From contig WLGZ01000007.1 in the NCBI GenBank assembly GCA_009702945.1, positions 1-15,312 on the forward strand: a DNA stretch of 15,312 nt, read 5' to 3'. Positions 6,827 to 14,158 of the stretch are shown here, in pieces. Position numbers and translations under genes: made by a program. The notes beneath the pieces are model-generated. The model saw nothing but the letters and a program-made list of their open reading frames with translations, ran no database searches and was not told where the DNA came from. How positions within the stretch are numbered: position 1 is the stretch's first letter; each line of letters starts with the position of its first letter. Origin of the DNA: Actinomycetota bacterium (GTDB lineage: Bacteria > Actinomycetota > Actinomycetes > S36-B12 > UBA5976).

Positions 6827-7822
6827 TTATGGGACAAGTGCTACTTGCGCAGCATGGACAAGGCCAGCACCGAAGCCAACCATCAAAACTAAGTCGCCAC
6901 TCTTTACTTCGCCATTTTCGCGAAGGCGATCAAGCGCCAATGGCACCGAAGCAGCCGAAGTGTTTCCGGAGTACCGAATGTCATCGGCTACTACTACGTG
7001 GTTTGGTAGATCGAGTTGCTTAACTAAAGCTTCGGTAATTCGATTGTTAGCTTGATGTGGCACAAAGGCGGCCAAGTCATTTACGGTAACGCCAGCAGCA
7101 GCCATGGCTTGGGCACAAACATCACCCATTTGACCAACAGCCCAGCGGAAAACTTGCTGACCTTGCATGGTTAACACCGAAGGAGTGCCGGCCTTTTCAG
7201 CAGTGAAAATATCTGGATCCATGATGATGGCATCGCGCTGCGTGCCATCGGCTCCCCAAATTGTTGGGCCAATACCTTGAGCAGCTGTTGGACCAACCAC
7301 AACAGCGCCCGCGCCATCAGCAAATAGGAACGCGGTGCCGCGATCTTCAAAGTTGACGATCTCAGAAAGCTTTTCAGCGCCGATCAACAGAATGTATTTT
7401 GCTGAGCCAGAACGAATCATTCCGTCTGCAATACCCAGGCCATAACAAAAGCCAGCGCACGCTGCTGAAGTATCTGTAGCAGCTGCATTAACAGCGCCAA
7501 TCGCGGCTGCAACTTCAACTGCAGCTGAAGGAGTTTGGTAACGATGCGTAACAGTTGCCACCATTACAAGATCAAGTTGTTCGGCAGTGATTCCGGCATC
7601 AGCAATTGCTTTGCGGGCAGCAGCAGTTGCCATTGTCACTACCGTTTCATCAGGTCCACCATGGCGACGTTCGATGATTCCGGAACGTTCCCGAATCCAT
7701 TCGTCATTTGAATCGATACGTAAGCAGATCTCATCATTAGTAACAACACGCTCAGGTCGAAACGTGCCAAGACCAAGGATTCCAGCGTGCGCAGTTGGGG
7801 CTGGAGTATTTAACGTGATCAT
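6827..7822 (-). CDS. fabH: 3-oxoacyl-[ACP] synthase III, initiating condensing enzyme
   Basis: A 331-residue KAS III that condenses an acyl-CoA primer with malonyl-ACP to start each fatty acid. The catalytic triad is present: C122 in TSAACAGFCYGL, H256 in VPHQANNRI and N287 in YSGNTSAAS. The N-terminal ITG/LGTFRPERVVTND block and DEWIRERSGI (40-49), which contribute to the CoA site, are typical, as is GFGAGLVHAA at the end. The ATG overlaps the fabD stop by four bases (ATGA, 7819-7822), so the two proteins are likely made by coupled translation. Primer choice (acetyl-CoA against branched acyl-CoA, as common in actinobacteria) cannot be read with confidence from the sequence. Confidence 0.96.
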   Translation of the reverse strand: MITLNTPAPTAHAGILGLGTFRPERVVTNDEICLRIDSNDEWIRERSGIIERRHGGPDETVVTMATAAARKAIADAGITAEQLDLVMVATVTHRYQTPSAAVEVAAAIGAVNAAATDTSAACAGFCYGLGIADGMIRSGSAKYILLIGAEKLSEIVNFEDRGTAFLFADGAGAVVVGPTAAQGIGPTIWGADGTQRDAIIMDPDIFTAEKAGTPSVLTMQGQQVFRWAVGQMGDVCAQAMAAAGVTVNDLAAFVPHQANNRITEALVKQLDLPNHVVVADDIRYSGNTSAASVPLALDRLRENGEVKSGDLVLMVGFGAGLVHAAQVALVP

Positions 7823-9003
7823 GAACCAGCCTTTGGATGCAAACGAAGCAGCGGCTGACCAGGATTTACTGGATCACCATCAGTGACTAACCATTCAACG
7901 ATGGTTCCGCCATGTGGAGCTTCAACTTCATATTCATCGCGAAGCGTGCGAATAGTTGCAACTTTAGTTTTGCCATCAAGCACAGTGCCTGGTTCTTCGC
8001 TGACGTTGAATTCAATGATGCCCTTGAACGGTGCAACAACTAAGCGCCAAGTGGGAGAGTCAGTGACTGCAGTTTCAGTTCCGTGACGAGCAATTAGATC
8101 TAGTGCTGCTGGCATGTCCTCTGGCGTCTTAAGCGAAACACATTCAACACCTGGCATTGCGCGTTTAGCCAGACCAACAAGAGTTCCAGCAGGTGGAAGT
8201 TCAATTAAGCCAGTGATACCTAGATCAAGCATGGTTTGCATGCAAAGATCCCAGCGAACTGGATTACTAACTTGAGTTACTAAACGCTTTAGAACTTCGC
8301 GGCCGTCTTGCACAACAGTGCCATCAGCGTTTGAAAGCAGGCGACTGCGCGCATCGTGAGTTGAAATAGCTTTTGCATGTTGCGCAAGTACGCCAACAGC
8401 TGGAGCCATGTGCTTGGTATGGAATGCGCCAGCAACCGAAAGCGGACGAACTCGCGCGCCAGCTGGAGGATCAGTTTCCAGAGCTGCAAGTTGTTCCAAT
8501 GTGCCAGCTGCAACAATTTGTCCCGCGCCATTTTCATTTGCGGCAGTTAGACCATGCTGAGCAAGCTTTGCAATCACTTCGTCGCGATCGCCACCAAGTA
8601 CTGCCGACATTCCGGTTGGGGTAACCGCGGAAGCAGCAGCCATTGCATTGCCACGCTCGCGAACCAACACCATGGCTTGTTCGGCAGAGATTACGTTTGC
8701 TGCGGCAGCTGCAGTGATTTCGCCAACGCTATGTCCGGCGCCGACAGCGACCTTTGCATAAGCCTCACCAGGATGTGGAAACAGGCTAAGCAAGGAAACC
8801 ATGCCAGCACTAACAATTAGGGGTTGAGCTACAGCAGTATCGCGAATGGTGTCTTCATCACTTGTGGTGCCATGGGCAATTAGATCGATGCCAGCAACTG
8901 TTCCCAGCCACTTCATGCGATCTTCGAAATTAGGGAGTTCTAACCACGGGGTTAAAAAGCCGGGGACCTGGGAACCTTGACCTGGGGCAACTACTGCAAG
9001 CAC
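7819..9003 (-). CDS. fabD: Malonyl-CoA:ACP transacylase fused to a C-terminal biotinyl/lipoyl-like domain
   Basis: The first ~310 residues are a malonyl-CoA:ACP transacylase. The N-terminus reads VAPGQGSQ. With a GTG start at 9003, the nucleophile of GHSVGE is S92, the carboxylate-binding arginine is R117 and the base is H195 (GAFHTKHM). The first two match E. coli numbering, which supports this start; GAGAGA lies 8 bases before it. A TTG at 9027 would add 8 residues. After a linker, residues ~319-389 form a biotinyl/lipoyl-attachment-like fold (APFKGIIEF, then YEVEAPHGGTIVEWLVTDGDPV and PGQPLLRLHP). Where carriers have EAMKM this protein has RTLRD, so the modified lysine is R355. Usual FabD proteins are about 310 residues; this one is 394. 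The extra domain is probably structural or a docking surface. It overlaps fabH by 4 bases. Confidence 0.93.
   Translation of the reverse strand: MLAVVAPGQGSQVPGFLTPWLELPNFEDRMKWLGTVAGIDLIAHGTTSDEDTIRDTAVAQPLIVSAGMVSLLSLFPHPGEAYAKVAVGAGHSVGEITAAAAANVISAEQAMVLVRERGNAMAAASAVTPTGMSAVLGGDRDEVIAKLAQHGLTAANENGAGQIVAAGTLEQLAALETDPPAGARVRPLSVAGAFHTKHMAPAVGVLAQHAKAISTHDARSRLLSNADGTVVQDGREVLKRLVTQVSNPVRWDLCMQTMLDLGITGLIELPPAGTLVGLAKRAMPGVECVSLKTPEDMPAALDLIARHGTETAVTDSPTWRLVVAPFKGIIEFNVSEEPGTVLDGKTKVATIRTLRDEYEVEAPHGGTIVEWLVTDGDPVNPGQPLLRLHPKAGS
7822..8046 (-). other. Biotinyl/lipoyl-like domain of FabD lacking the acceptor lysine
   Basis: This is the domain-level part of the fabD gene, from about residue 319 to the C-terminus. 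The hammerhead pattern aligns without gaps to carrier domains across I-(E/R)-x-x-(K/R)-x-E-x-E-(I/V)-E-A-P and GDPVxxGQPLLxL. The acceptor position is an arginine codon (CGC, complement of 7939-7941), so biotinylation or lipoylation at that site is not possible. Confidence 0.75.
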
Positions 9004-9023
9004 TCGTATAGTCTCTCGTATAG
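9003..9023 (-). repeat. Short direct repeat at the fabD start
   Basis: CTCGTATAG occurs at 9003-9011 and again at 9015-9023 (12-base period). The two copies cover the ribosome-binding and start region of fabD. They may be chance, a slippage product that produced the alternative TTG start, or part of a leader structure. Confidence 0.4.
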
Positions 9024-9054
9024 GCAACCGCTAAATCTGATGACGATCCACTAA

Positions 9055-9060
9055 ATTCTA
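9055..9060 (-). promoter_or_regulatory. Candidate -10 element of the fabD operon promoter
   Basis: The minus strand reads TAGAAT here (5 of 6 matches to TATAAT). Transcription would start near 9047-9049, giving a leader of about 45 bases to GTG 9003. No good -35 hexamer lies 16-18 bases upstream; instead that zone is filled by a perfect palindrome. This fits a promoter that depends on, or is blocked by, a bound regulator. Confidence 0.45.
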
Positions 9061-9100
9061 GGGCTATTTTTTGTAGGTAACCTACAATTCAGGGCTATTT
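9060..9100. repeat. Direct repeat pair flanking the fab palindrome
   Basis: AGGGCTATTT occurs at 9060-9069 and 9091-9100, 31 bases apart (about three helical turns), each preceded by a TTC-containing stretch. The pair brackets the palindrome at 9071-9087; the distal copy lies inside the last codons of the regulator gene. Confidence 0.55.
9071..9087. promoter_or_regulatory. Perfect 17-bp palindrome, likely operator for the fab operon regulator
   Basis: TTGTAGGTAACCTACAA is a perfect inverted repeat (8-bp arms around one base). It begins 67 bases before the fabD GTG, overlaps the TAG stop of the adjacent PucR-type regulator gene, and covers the -35 zone of the TAGAAT promoter candidate. In mycobacteria the orthologous regulator MabR binds an inverted repeat upstream of fabD; from memory, unverified, its arms are of the TTTTGT-N9-ACAAAA kind, and the bases from 9069 (TTTTGT, nine bases, ACAATT) fit this closely. 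I did not find another copy of the palindrome in the window. Confidence 0.7.
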
Positions 9101-10290
9101 CGCTCAATCATGAGGGCAATTCGCAGGGTTAAGGCATCAGTTGGCTCAAATGGGTCTAAACCAGTGGCTTCCAGAACTCGGCGCAAGCGATACCGGACCG
9201 TGTTTACGTGGACAAAAAGGGCTCTAGCGCAGCCCTCAATCGTCGGGGCTACCTCTAGGTAGCAGGCCAGAGTTTGGCGCACATCGCCGCTGAGATCTTG
9301 TCGTAATTTAGCAACGACTGGGTCAATTGCTGCCGCGTCGCCTGCAATTACTCGCGCCGAGATCATGTCATCGGAGGCAACTAGTCGTGGGCTTGTGGAA
9401 ACAAAACCTAAGGCTCGAAACCCTGACAAGGCATCAAGAGCTGAACTGTGAGCCTCTTGCAAAGTTGAAACAATCGGTCCCGTTACAACTGTGCCAGCAC
9501 CGAAGTGGCCAACAAATGGTTTTGCAATGATTTCTGGATTATCAGATTCAGAGACACCACCGATGATTGTGATCATTCGATCGTTATGCACGCCAACCAT
9601 CACATCTAATTTTGCAGATTTTGCAGTCCGGCGGATTTGTTCCATGTGAACTTCGATTGCAATTTGATTTGACGGAACTGGACCCACGATGGCCAGCACA
9701 TGTTTGTTTACGTCCCACCCGGCAGCAGCAGCTCTGGCTAGTAACGCATCATCAGAACTTCCAGCCAAGATTGCATCAAGTACTAAATCTTGAAGTCTGG
9801 CATCCCAAGCACCGCGGTTCTCGGCTGCGCGGGCATAAAACTCTGCAGCAGCAAATGCAATTTCGCTGGAATAGCGAAGCAATGATTCGCGCAAGTATGA
9901 CTGGCGGTACTCATTCGTGCCAGCAATCTGTTCAACCATCTCTTCAACAACTGCCATTGAAGTTCTAACCAGCTCAACGGTTTGTTGCAGTGTGAGCGCG
10001 CGAGCAAGTTCACGGGGAGCGCTGGAGAAAATGTCGCCAACATGATCTTTTGATTCAAGCCCAGCGGAAAACCATTCGACAAAGTTTGTAATACCGCTTT
10101 GCGCCACCAGGCTTACTGATGCTCGTTCATTCGCCGGCAACGCCACGAACCAAGGCAGTGTGTCTTCCATGCGAGTAGTTGCAGCAGTGGTTAGTTCACC
10201 AGTCATGCGCTGAACTCGCCGAGCCAAAACCGCATGCTCAGCAGCGATCCGTTCAGGCGTGGATTCCGTTGAGCGGATTGAACGTGGCAT
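9082..10290 (-). CDS. PucR-type transcriptional regulator of fatty acid synthesis (FasR/MabR-like)
   Basis: A 402-residue regulator with a long N-terminal sensory/GGDEF-like region and a C-terminal PucR-type helix-turn-helix at about 338-392. The recognition segment is IEGCARALFVHVNTVRYRLRRV (351-372), which is diagnostic of the PucR/CdaR HTH_30 family. The early TRMEDTLPWFVALPANERASVSLVAQSGI block is typical of the FasR (Streptomyces) and MabR (Mycobacterium) group, which controls the adjacent fabD operon and is thought to sense long-chain acyl-CoA. The gene lies 78 bases upstream of fabD on the same strand, with a perfect palindrome between them. ATG 10290 has no clear ribosome-binding site, so leaderless or coupled translation after the aldo/keto reductase gene is possible. 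Whether it activates or represses here is unknown. Confidence 0.87.
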   Translation of the reverse strand: MPRSIRSTESTPERIAAEHAVLARRVQRMTGELTTAATTRMEDTLPWFVALPANERASVSLVAQSGITNFVEWFSAGLESKDHVGDIFSSAPRELARALTLQQTVELVRTSMAVVEEMVEQIAGTNEYRQSYLRESLLRYSSEIAFAAAEFYARAAENRGAWDARLQDLVLDAILAGSSDDALLARAAAAGWDVNKHVLAIVGPVPSNQIAIEVHMEQIRRTAKSAKLDVMVGVHNDRMITIIGGVSESDNPEIIAKPFVGHFGAGTVVTGPIVSTLQEAHSSALDALSGFRALGFVSTSPRLVASDDMISARVIAGDAAAIDPVVAKLRQDLSGDVRQTLACYLEVAPTIEGCARALFVHVNTVRYRLRRVLEATGLDPFEPTDALTLRIALMIERNSPEL

Positions 10291-10340
10291 AGGTCTAAGT
10301 GTGCCAGTAGTGCTGGAAAGGGTGAATCTGTGGTGGAAAG

Positions 10341-11264
10341 TTACAGAGCGTTGACTTGCGCGACTTGCTCGGCAGAGAGTTCGACGACCGGAAGAATCTC
10401 AGCAAGCTGTTCAATTGTGCGGGCACTGGCAATTGGCGTAACCACACCAGGCTGAGCCCGTAACCAACCTAAGGCAACGGCAGCAATTGAAGTGTTCTCC
10501 TGTTTTGCAACGTCAGTAATCGCATTAAGGATTGCCCAACCACGATCGTTTTTGTAGTCCGGCATATCTCCAGCTCGAACGCTATCGACCTCAACGCCTG
10601 GCTGGTACTTGCCAGTTAAGAATCCAGCAGCTAGCGAGAAGTAGGGAAGTACTGGGATGTCTTCCTTAACGGCAACTGCCATCAAGTCACCTTCGTACTC
10701 ATTGCGAACAATGGCGTTGTAGTTGGGCTGAAGCAAAAGGTATTCGCTCATTCCCAGTTCACGAGAAATCTTTAGTGCTTCTTCCAGTCTTGCGGCTGAA
10801 TAATTCGAAGCTGCTAAGTAGCGAACTTTTCCAGCAGTTACAAGTTCATTGAAAGCAGTTAAGGATTCTTCAAGTGGAATTTCTTCGTCGTCATGATGTG
10901 CGTAGTAAATGTCGATGTAATCGGTACCAAGGCGCCGAAGTGAATCTTCCGCCGCAGCAGCAATGTTTGCGGCGCTTAAGCCAGGACGGGTAGCAAGCTT
11001 GGCAACTTTAGTTGCAATCACCATCTCGTTACGATTTCCGCGAGCCTTCATCCAATCGCCGATGATGGTTTCGCTTTCGCCACCTACGTTTCCGGTGTGC
11101 CAACGGGAATACATGTCAGCGGTGTCAATGAAGTTTCCGCCTGCAGATTCATAAGCAGATAGAACTTCTTGAGATTGCGCTGCGTTCGCGCTCCAACCAA
11201 ATACGTTTCCGCCTAAGCAGAGGGGGTGAACTTGCAGTTCAGTTCTGCCAAGTGCAACGCGCAT
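10341..11264 (-). CDS. Aldo/keto reductase family oxidoreductase
   Basis: A 307-residue NADPH-dependent aldo/keto reductase with a (beta/alpha)8 fold. The catalytic tetrad is visible: D47 (FIDTAD), Y52 (MYS), K86 (IATKV) and H123 (YYAHHDDEE). The segments GGESETIIGDWM, RLGTDYIDIYY, GKVRYLAASNYS and the late VTPIASARTIEQL are family hallmarks, the last contributing to the cofactor phosphate site. The start codon shares one base with the aceE stop (TGATG at 11262-11266 on the minus strand), so it is likely translated from the aceE message. The substrate is unknown. Its place between aceE and the fatty-acid regulator is not one I recognise from other actinobacteria, so a functional link to either pathway is speculative. 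Confidence 0.9.
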   Translation of the reverse strand: MRVALGRTELQVHPLCLGGNVFGWSANAAQSQEVLSAYESAGGNFIDTADMYSRWHTGNVGGESETIIGDWMKARGNRNEMVIATKVAKLATRPGLSAANIAAAAEDSLRRLGTDYIDIYYAHHDDEEIPLEESLTAFNELVTAGKVRYLAASNYSAARLEEALKISRELGMSEYLLLQPNYNAIVRNEYEGDLMAVAVKEDIPVLPYFSLAAGFLTGKYQPGVEVDSVRAGDMPDYKNDRGWAILNAITDVAKQENTSIAAVALGWLRAQPGVVTPIASARTIEQLAEILPVVELSAEQVAQVNAL

Positions 11265-13999
11265 CAGCCGCCACCTTCAGTGTTGCCAGCCGAAGCAGCT
11301 TTTGGATTAGTTAGGTCGTAGCGATCGATTGCTTCTTGCACGCGCTCGGCAGGAATTTCGCCACGCTTAGCCAACATTGCTAAAGCTTGAACTGTGATGC
11401 TTTGGGCATCAACTAAGAAGTGACGACGAAGTGCGCCGCGCGTATCTGACATACCCCAGCCATCAGTTCCAAGTGAAACGAAATCATTAGGAACCCAGTC
11501 GCGGATCTGATCTTGAACTGCGCGCATGAAATCAGAAACTGCGATAACTGGACCCTGTGTTCCAGCTAACTTCTCAGTCACCCAACTTGTTTGTGCTGGA
11601 GCAGAAGGATTCAGGAAGTTGTGACGATCGGTTGCAAGGCCATCACGGCGCAATTCATTCCAAGAAGTAACCGACCAAACATCAGCGCTAACGCCCCAGT
11701 CTTCTCGAAGTAATTTCTGAGCTTCAAGTGCCCAAGGAACTGAAACACCGGATGCAAGTAGCTGGGTGCGAGGACCCTTTGCGTCAGCATCAGGGGCAAG
11801 TAAGTACATACCGCGCACAATGCCTTCAGTGTCTACGCCAACTGGTTCAGCTGGCTGTACATATGGCTCGTTGTAAACCGTTAAGTAGTAGTAAATGTCT
11901 TCAGGATTTTCGCCATACATACGACGTAGGCCATCACGAACGATGTGCCCAATCTCGAATGCATAAGCAGGGTCATAGCTAACTACTGCAGGGTTCGTTG
12001 CAGCAAGCAAATGTGAATGACCATCTTCGTGCTGCAGACCTTCGCCATTAAGAGTTGTGCGACCAGCAGTTGCGCCAAGCACAAAGCCGCGAGCCATTTG
12101 ATCGCCAGCTAACCAGAATGAATCGCCAGTGCGCTGGAATCCAAACATGGAATAGAAGATGTAGATCGGGATCATTGGTTCGTTGTGCGTTGCATATGAA
12201 GTTGCAACTGCTGTCCAAGACGCAACTGATCCAGCTTCGTTAATACCTTCGTGCAGAATCTGACCGATTTCGGATTCTTTGTAAGAAAGCATCAGCTCGC
12301 GGTCTACTGACATGTATTGCTGACCATGTGGCGAATAGATCTTCAAAGTAGGGAAGAAGCTGTCCATTCCGAAAGTACGTGCTTCATCCGGAATGATCGG
12401 AACAATTCGGTTACCAATCTGTTCGTCACGAACTAGATCGCGCAGCAAGCGAACAAATGCCATGGTGGTTGCAACTGGCTGATTGCCAGAGCCCGCGCTC
12501 ATGTCTTTGTAAGTTTCAATTCCTGGAAGTGTCAATACCTTTGCTTCGGTACGACGCGATGGAACGTAACCACCTAGTGCGCGACGACGTTCATGCAAGT
12601 ATTCAATGTGTTCGTGATTATCACCTGGGTGGTAATACGGCGGAAGCTTGTCGTCGAGTTGCTCATCGGTGAATGGAATCTGCAACCGATCGCGGAATTC
12701 TTTTAGATCATCATGAGTCAGTTTCTTCATCTGATGAGTAGCGTTACGGCCTTCAAAGTGTGAACCTAGCGTCCAGCCCTTAATGGTCTTAGCCAGAATT
12801 ACCGTCGGTTGACCGGTGTGTGCTTCCGCAGCTGCGTAAGCGGCGTACATCTTCTTGTAATCATGGCCACCACGCTTTAGGTTCCAGACCTGTTCATCTG
12901 ACCAGCCTTCGACCATGGCCTTGGTACGTGGATCGCGGCCAAAGAAGTTATCGCGAACGAAGCCACCGTTTTCAGTCTTGTAAGTCTGGAAGTCACCGTC
13001 TGGTGTGCGGTTCATTAAGTTAACGAGCGCACCTTCGTTGTCGATGGCGAGCAATTCATCCCACTCGCGACCCCAAACAACCTTGATTACATTCCAGCCA
13101 GCGCCACGGAAGTGTGATTCAAGTTCTTGAATGATTTTTCCGTTACCGCGAACAGGTCCGTCAAGGCGCTGCAAGTTGCAGTTGATTACAAAAGTTAAGT
13201 TGTCGAGCTCTTCGCGAGCTGCGATACCGATAGCGCCCAATGATTCTGGCTCATCCATTTCGCCATCACCTAGGTATGCCCAAACGCGTTGCTGGGAAGT
13301 GTCCTTGATTCCGCGATGATGCAGATATCGATTAAAGCGAGCTTGGTAAATCGCATTCATCGGACCAAGACCCATGGACACCGTTGGGAACTGCCAAAAA
13401 TCTGGCATCAAACGTGGATGCGGGTAACTTGGCAAACCATTTGGAGCTGCTGATAGTTCCTGACGGAAACCATCAAGACGATCAGGGCTTAAGCGACCTT
13501 CAAGAAATGCGCGCGCATACATTCCAGGAGAGGCGTGACCTTGGAAGAAAACTTGATCGCCGCCGCCTTCATGTTCTGGGCCGCGGAAGAAGTGGTTGAA
13601 GCCAACTTCATAAAGTGAAGCACTTGATGCGTAAGTTGAAATGTGTCCACCGACACCGATACCTGGACGTTGCGCGCGATGCACAAGCATTGCTGCGTTC
13701 CATCGAATGTATGCACGGATGCGGCGCTCAATTGTTTCGTCACCAGGAAAATCAGGTTCGCGGTCAGGGGAGATGGTGTTGATGTAGTCAGTGCTACGAA
13801 GACTTGGGACGCCCACATTCTTTTCAGACGAGTGGCGAAGCAGTGACAGCATGATGTGACGGGCACGCTGTTCACCATGTGTTGCGATTAAGGCATCCAG
13901 TGACTCGATCCATTCCCGAGTTTCTTCAGGATTTACATCTACGTACTGGGTAGGTAGACCGCCAGCAATCAGCGAATCCCGATCTGGTGTGGTGGTCAC
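11264..13999 (-). CDS. aceE: Pyruvate dehydrogenase E1 component (homodimeric type)
   Basis: A 911-residue thiamine-diphosphate-dependent E1 that decarboxylates pyruvate and passes the acetyl group to the E2 lipoyl domain. Size and sequence are of the homodimeric AceE type. The ThDP motif spans G244-D-G-E-M-D-E to N273-C-N-L-Q; active-site histidines are in GGHISTYASSA (H119) and FFQGHASPG (H155). RNVGVPSL-like text near 60-67 and GEGLQHEDGHSH near the middle are also typical. The start is GTG (13997-13999), preceded by AAGGCAGGT (complement of 14008-14016). E2 and E3 genes are not in the window. The stop overlaps the aldo/keto reductase start. It supplies acetyl-CoA, the substrate of the downstream accD and fab genes, and is divergent from DUF3052 as in other actinobacteria. 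Confidence 0.97.
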   Translation of the reverse strand: MTTTPDRDSLIAGGLPTQYVDVNPEETREWIESLDALIATHGEQRARHIMLSLLRHSSEKNVGVPSLRSTDYINTISPDREPDFPGDETIERRIRAYIRWNAAMLVHRAQRPGIGVGGHISTYASSASLYEVGFNHFFRGPEHEGGGDQVFFQGHASPGMYARAFLEGRLSPDRLDGFRQELSAAPNGLPSYPHPRLMPDFWQFPTVSMGLGPMNAIYQARFNRYLHHRGIKDTSQQRVWAYLGDGEMDEPESLGAIGIAAREELDNLTFVINCNLQRLDGPVRGNGKIIQELESHFRGAGWNVIKVVWGREWDELLAIDNEGALVNLMNRTPDGDFQTYKTENGGFVRDNFFGRDPRTKAMVEGWSDEQVWNLKRGGHDYKKMYAAYAAAEAHTGQPTVILAKTIKGWTLGSHFEGRNATHQMKKLTHDDLKEFRDRLQIPFTDEQLDDKLPPYYHPGDNHEHIEYLHERRRALGGYVPSRRTEAKVLTLPGIETYKDMSAGSGNQPVATTMAFVRLLRDLVRDEQIGNRIVPIIPDEARTFGMDSFFPTLKIYSPHGQQYMSVDRELMLSYKESEIGQILHEGINEAGSVASWTAVATSYATHNEPMIPIYIFYSMFGFQRTGDSFWLAGDQMARGFVLGATAGRTTLNGEGLQHEDGHSHLLAATNPAVVSYDPAYAFEIGHIVRDGLRRMYGENPEDIYYYLTVYNEPYVQPAEPVGVDTEGIVRGMYLLAPDADAKGPRTQLLASGVSVPWALEAQKLLREDWGVSADVWSVTSWNELRRDGLATDRHNFLNPSAPAQTSWVTEKLAGTQGPVIAVSDFMRAVQDQIRDWVPNDFVSLGTDGWGMSDTRGALRRHFLVDAQSITVQALAMLAKRGEIPAERVQEAIDRYDLTNPKAASAGNTEGGG

Positions 14000-14158
14000 G
14001 GTTTGTTACCTGCCTTGTGGTGGATCGGCTATTTCACCTCCTATTGTGTCTGATGTCCAAGCCTTCGCCTAAGTCGAGTCCTATTTGGCAGGAAATCAAT
14101 ATCGGGCAATTTGGGGTTTGCAGTTGCCTTTTGGCCATTACTCAGGTGGACTAAGACT
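14000..14158. promoter_or_regulatory. Divergent control region between aceE and DUF3052
   Basis: This 159-base gap must hold promoters for both directions. TTGGCA at 14085-14090 is a fair -35 for the plus strand, but no good -10 follows at normal spacing. The minus strand carries a perfect AGGAGGTGA (complement of 14034-14042) that is not followed by a usable start codon. No clear palindrome was found. Confidence 0.5.
14031..14060 (-). promoter_or_regulatory. Candidate aceE promoter
   Basis: On the minus strand TTGGAC (complement of 14055-14060; 5 of 6 to TTGACA) and TGAAAT (complement of 14031-14036; 4 of 6 to TATAAT) are separated by 18 bases. This would start transcription about 25 bases before the GTG of aceE. 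The assignment is weak and rests on hexamer matching in the only non-coding stretch upstream of the gene. Confidence 0.3.

Noticed and set aside
8289..8537. Open frame within fabD on the same strand in another phase
   Set aside because: It overlaps the catalytic core of a well-supported gene, and its composition is that of a frame-shifted reading.
14105..14113. GGCAATTTG also found at 3117-3125 and 3227-3235, considered as a shared promoter motif
   Set aside because: A 9-mer recurring in 15 kb of AT-leaning sequence is expected by chance, and the positions relative to the starts differ.
14111..14158. Earlier TTG start giving DUF3052 a hydrophobic N-terminus
   Set aside because: There is no ribosome-binding site, and the hydrophobic stretch is not part of the family as I know it; GTG 14159 has AGGTGGA at proper spacing.
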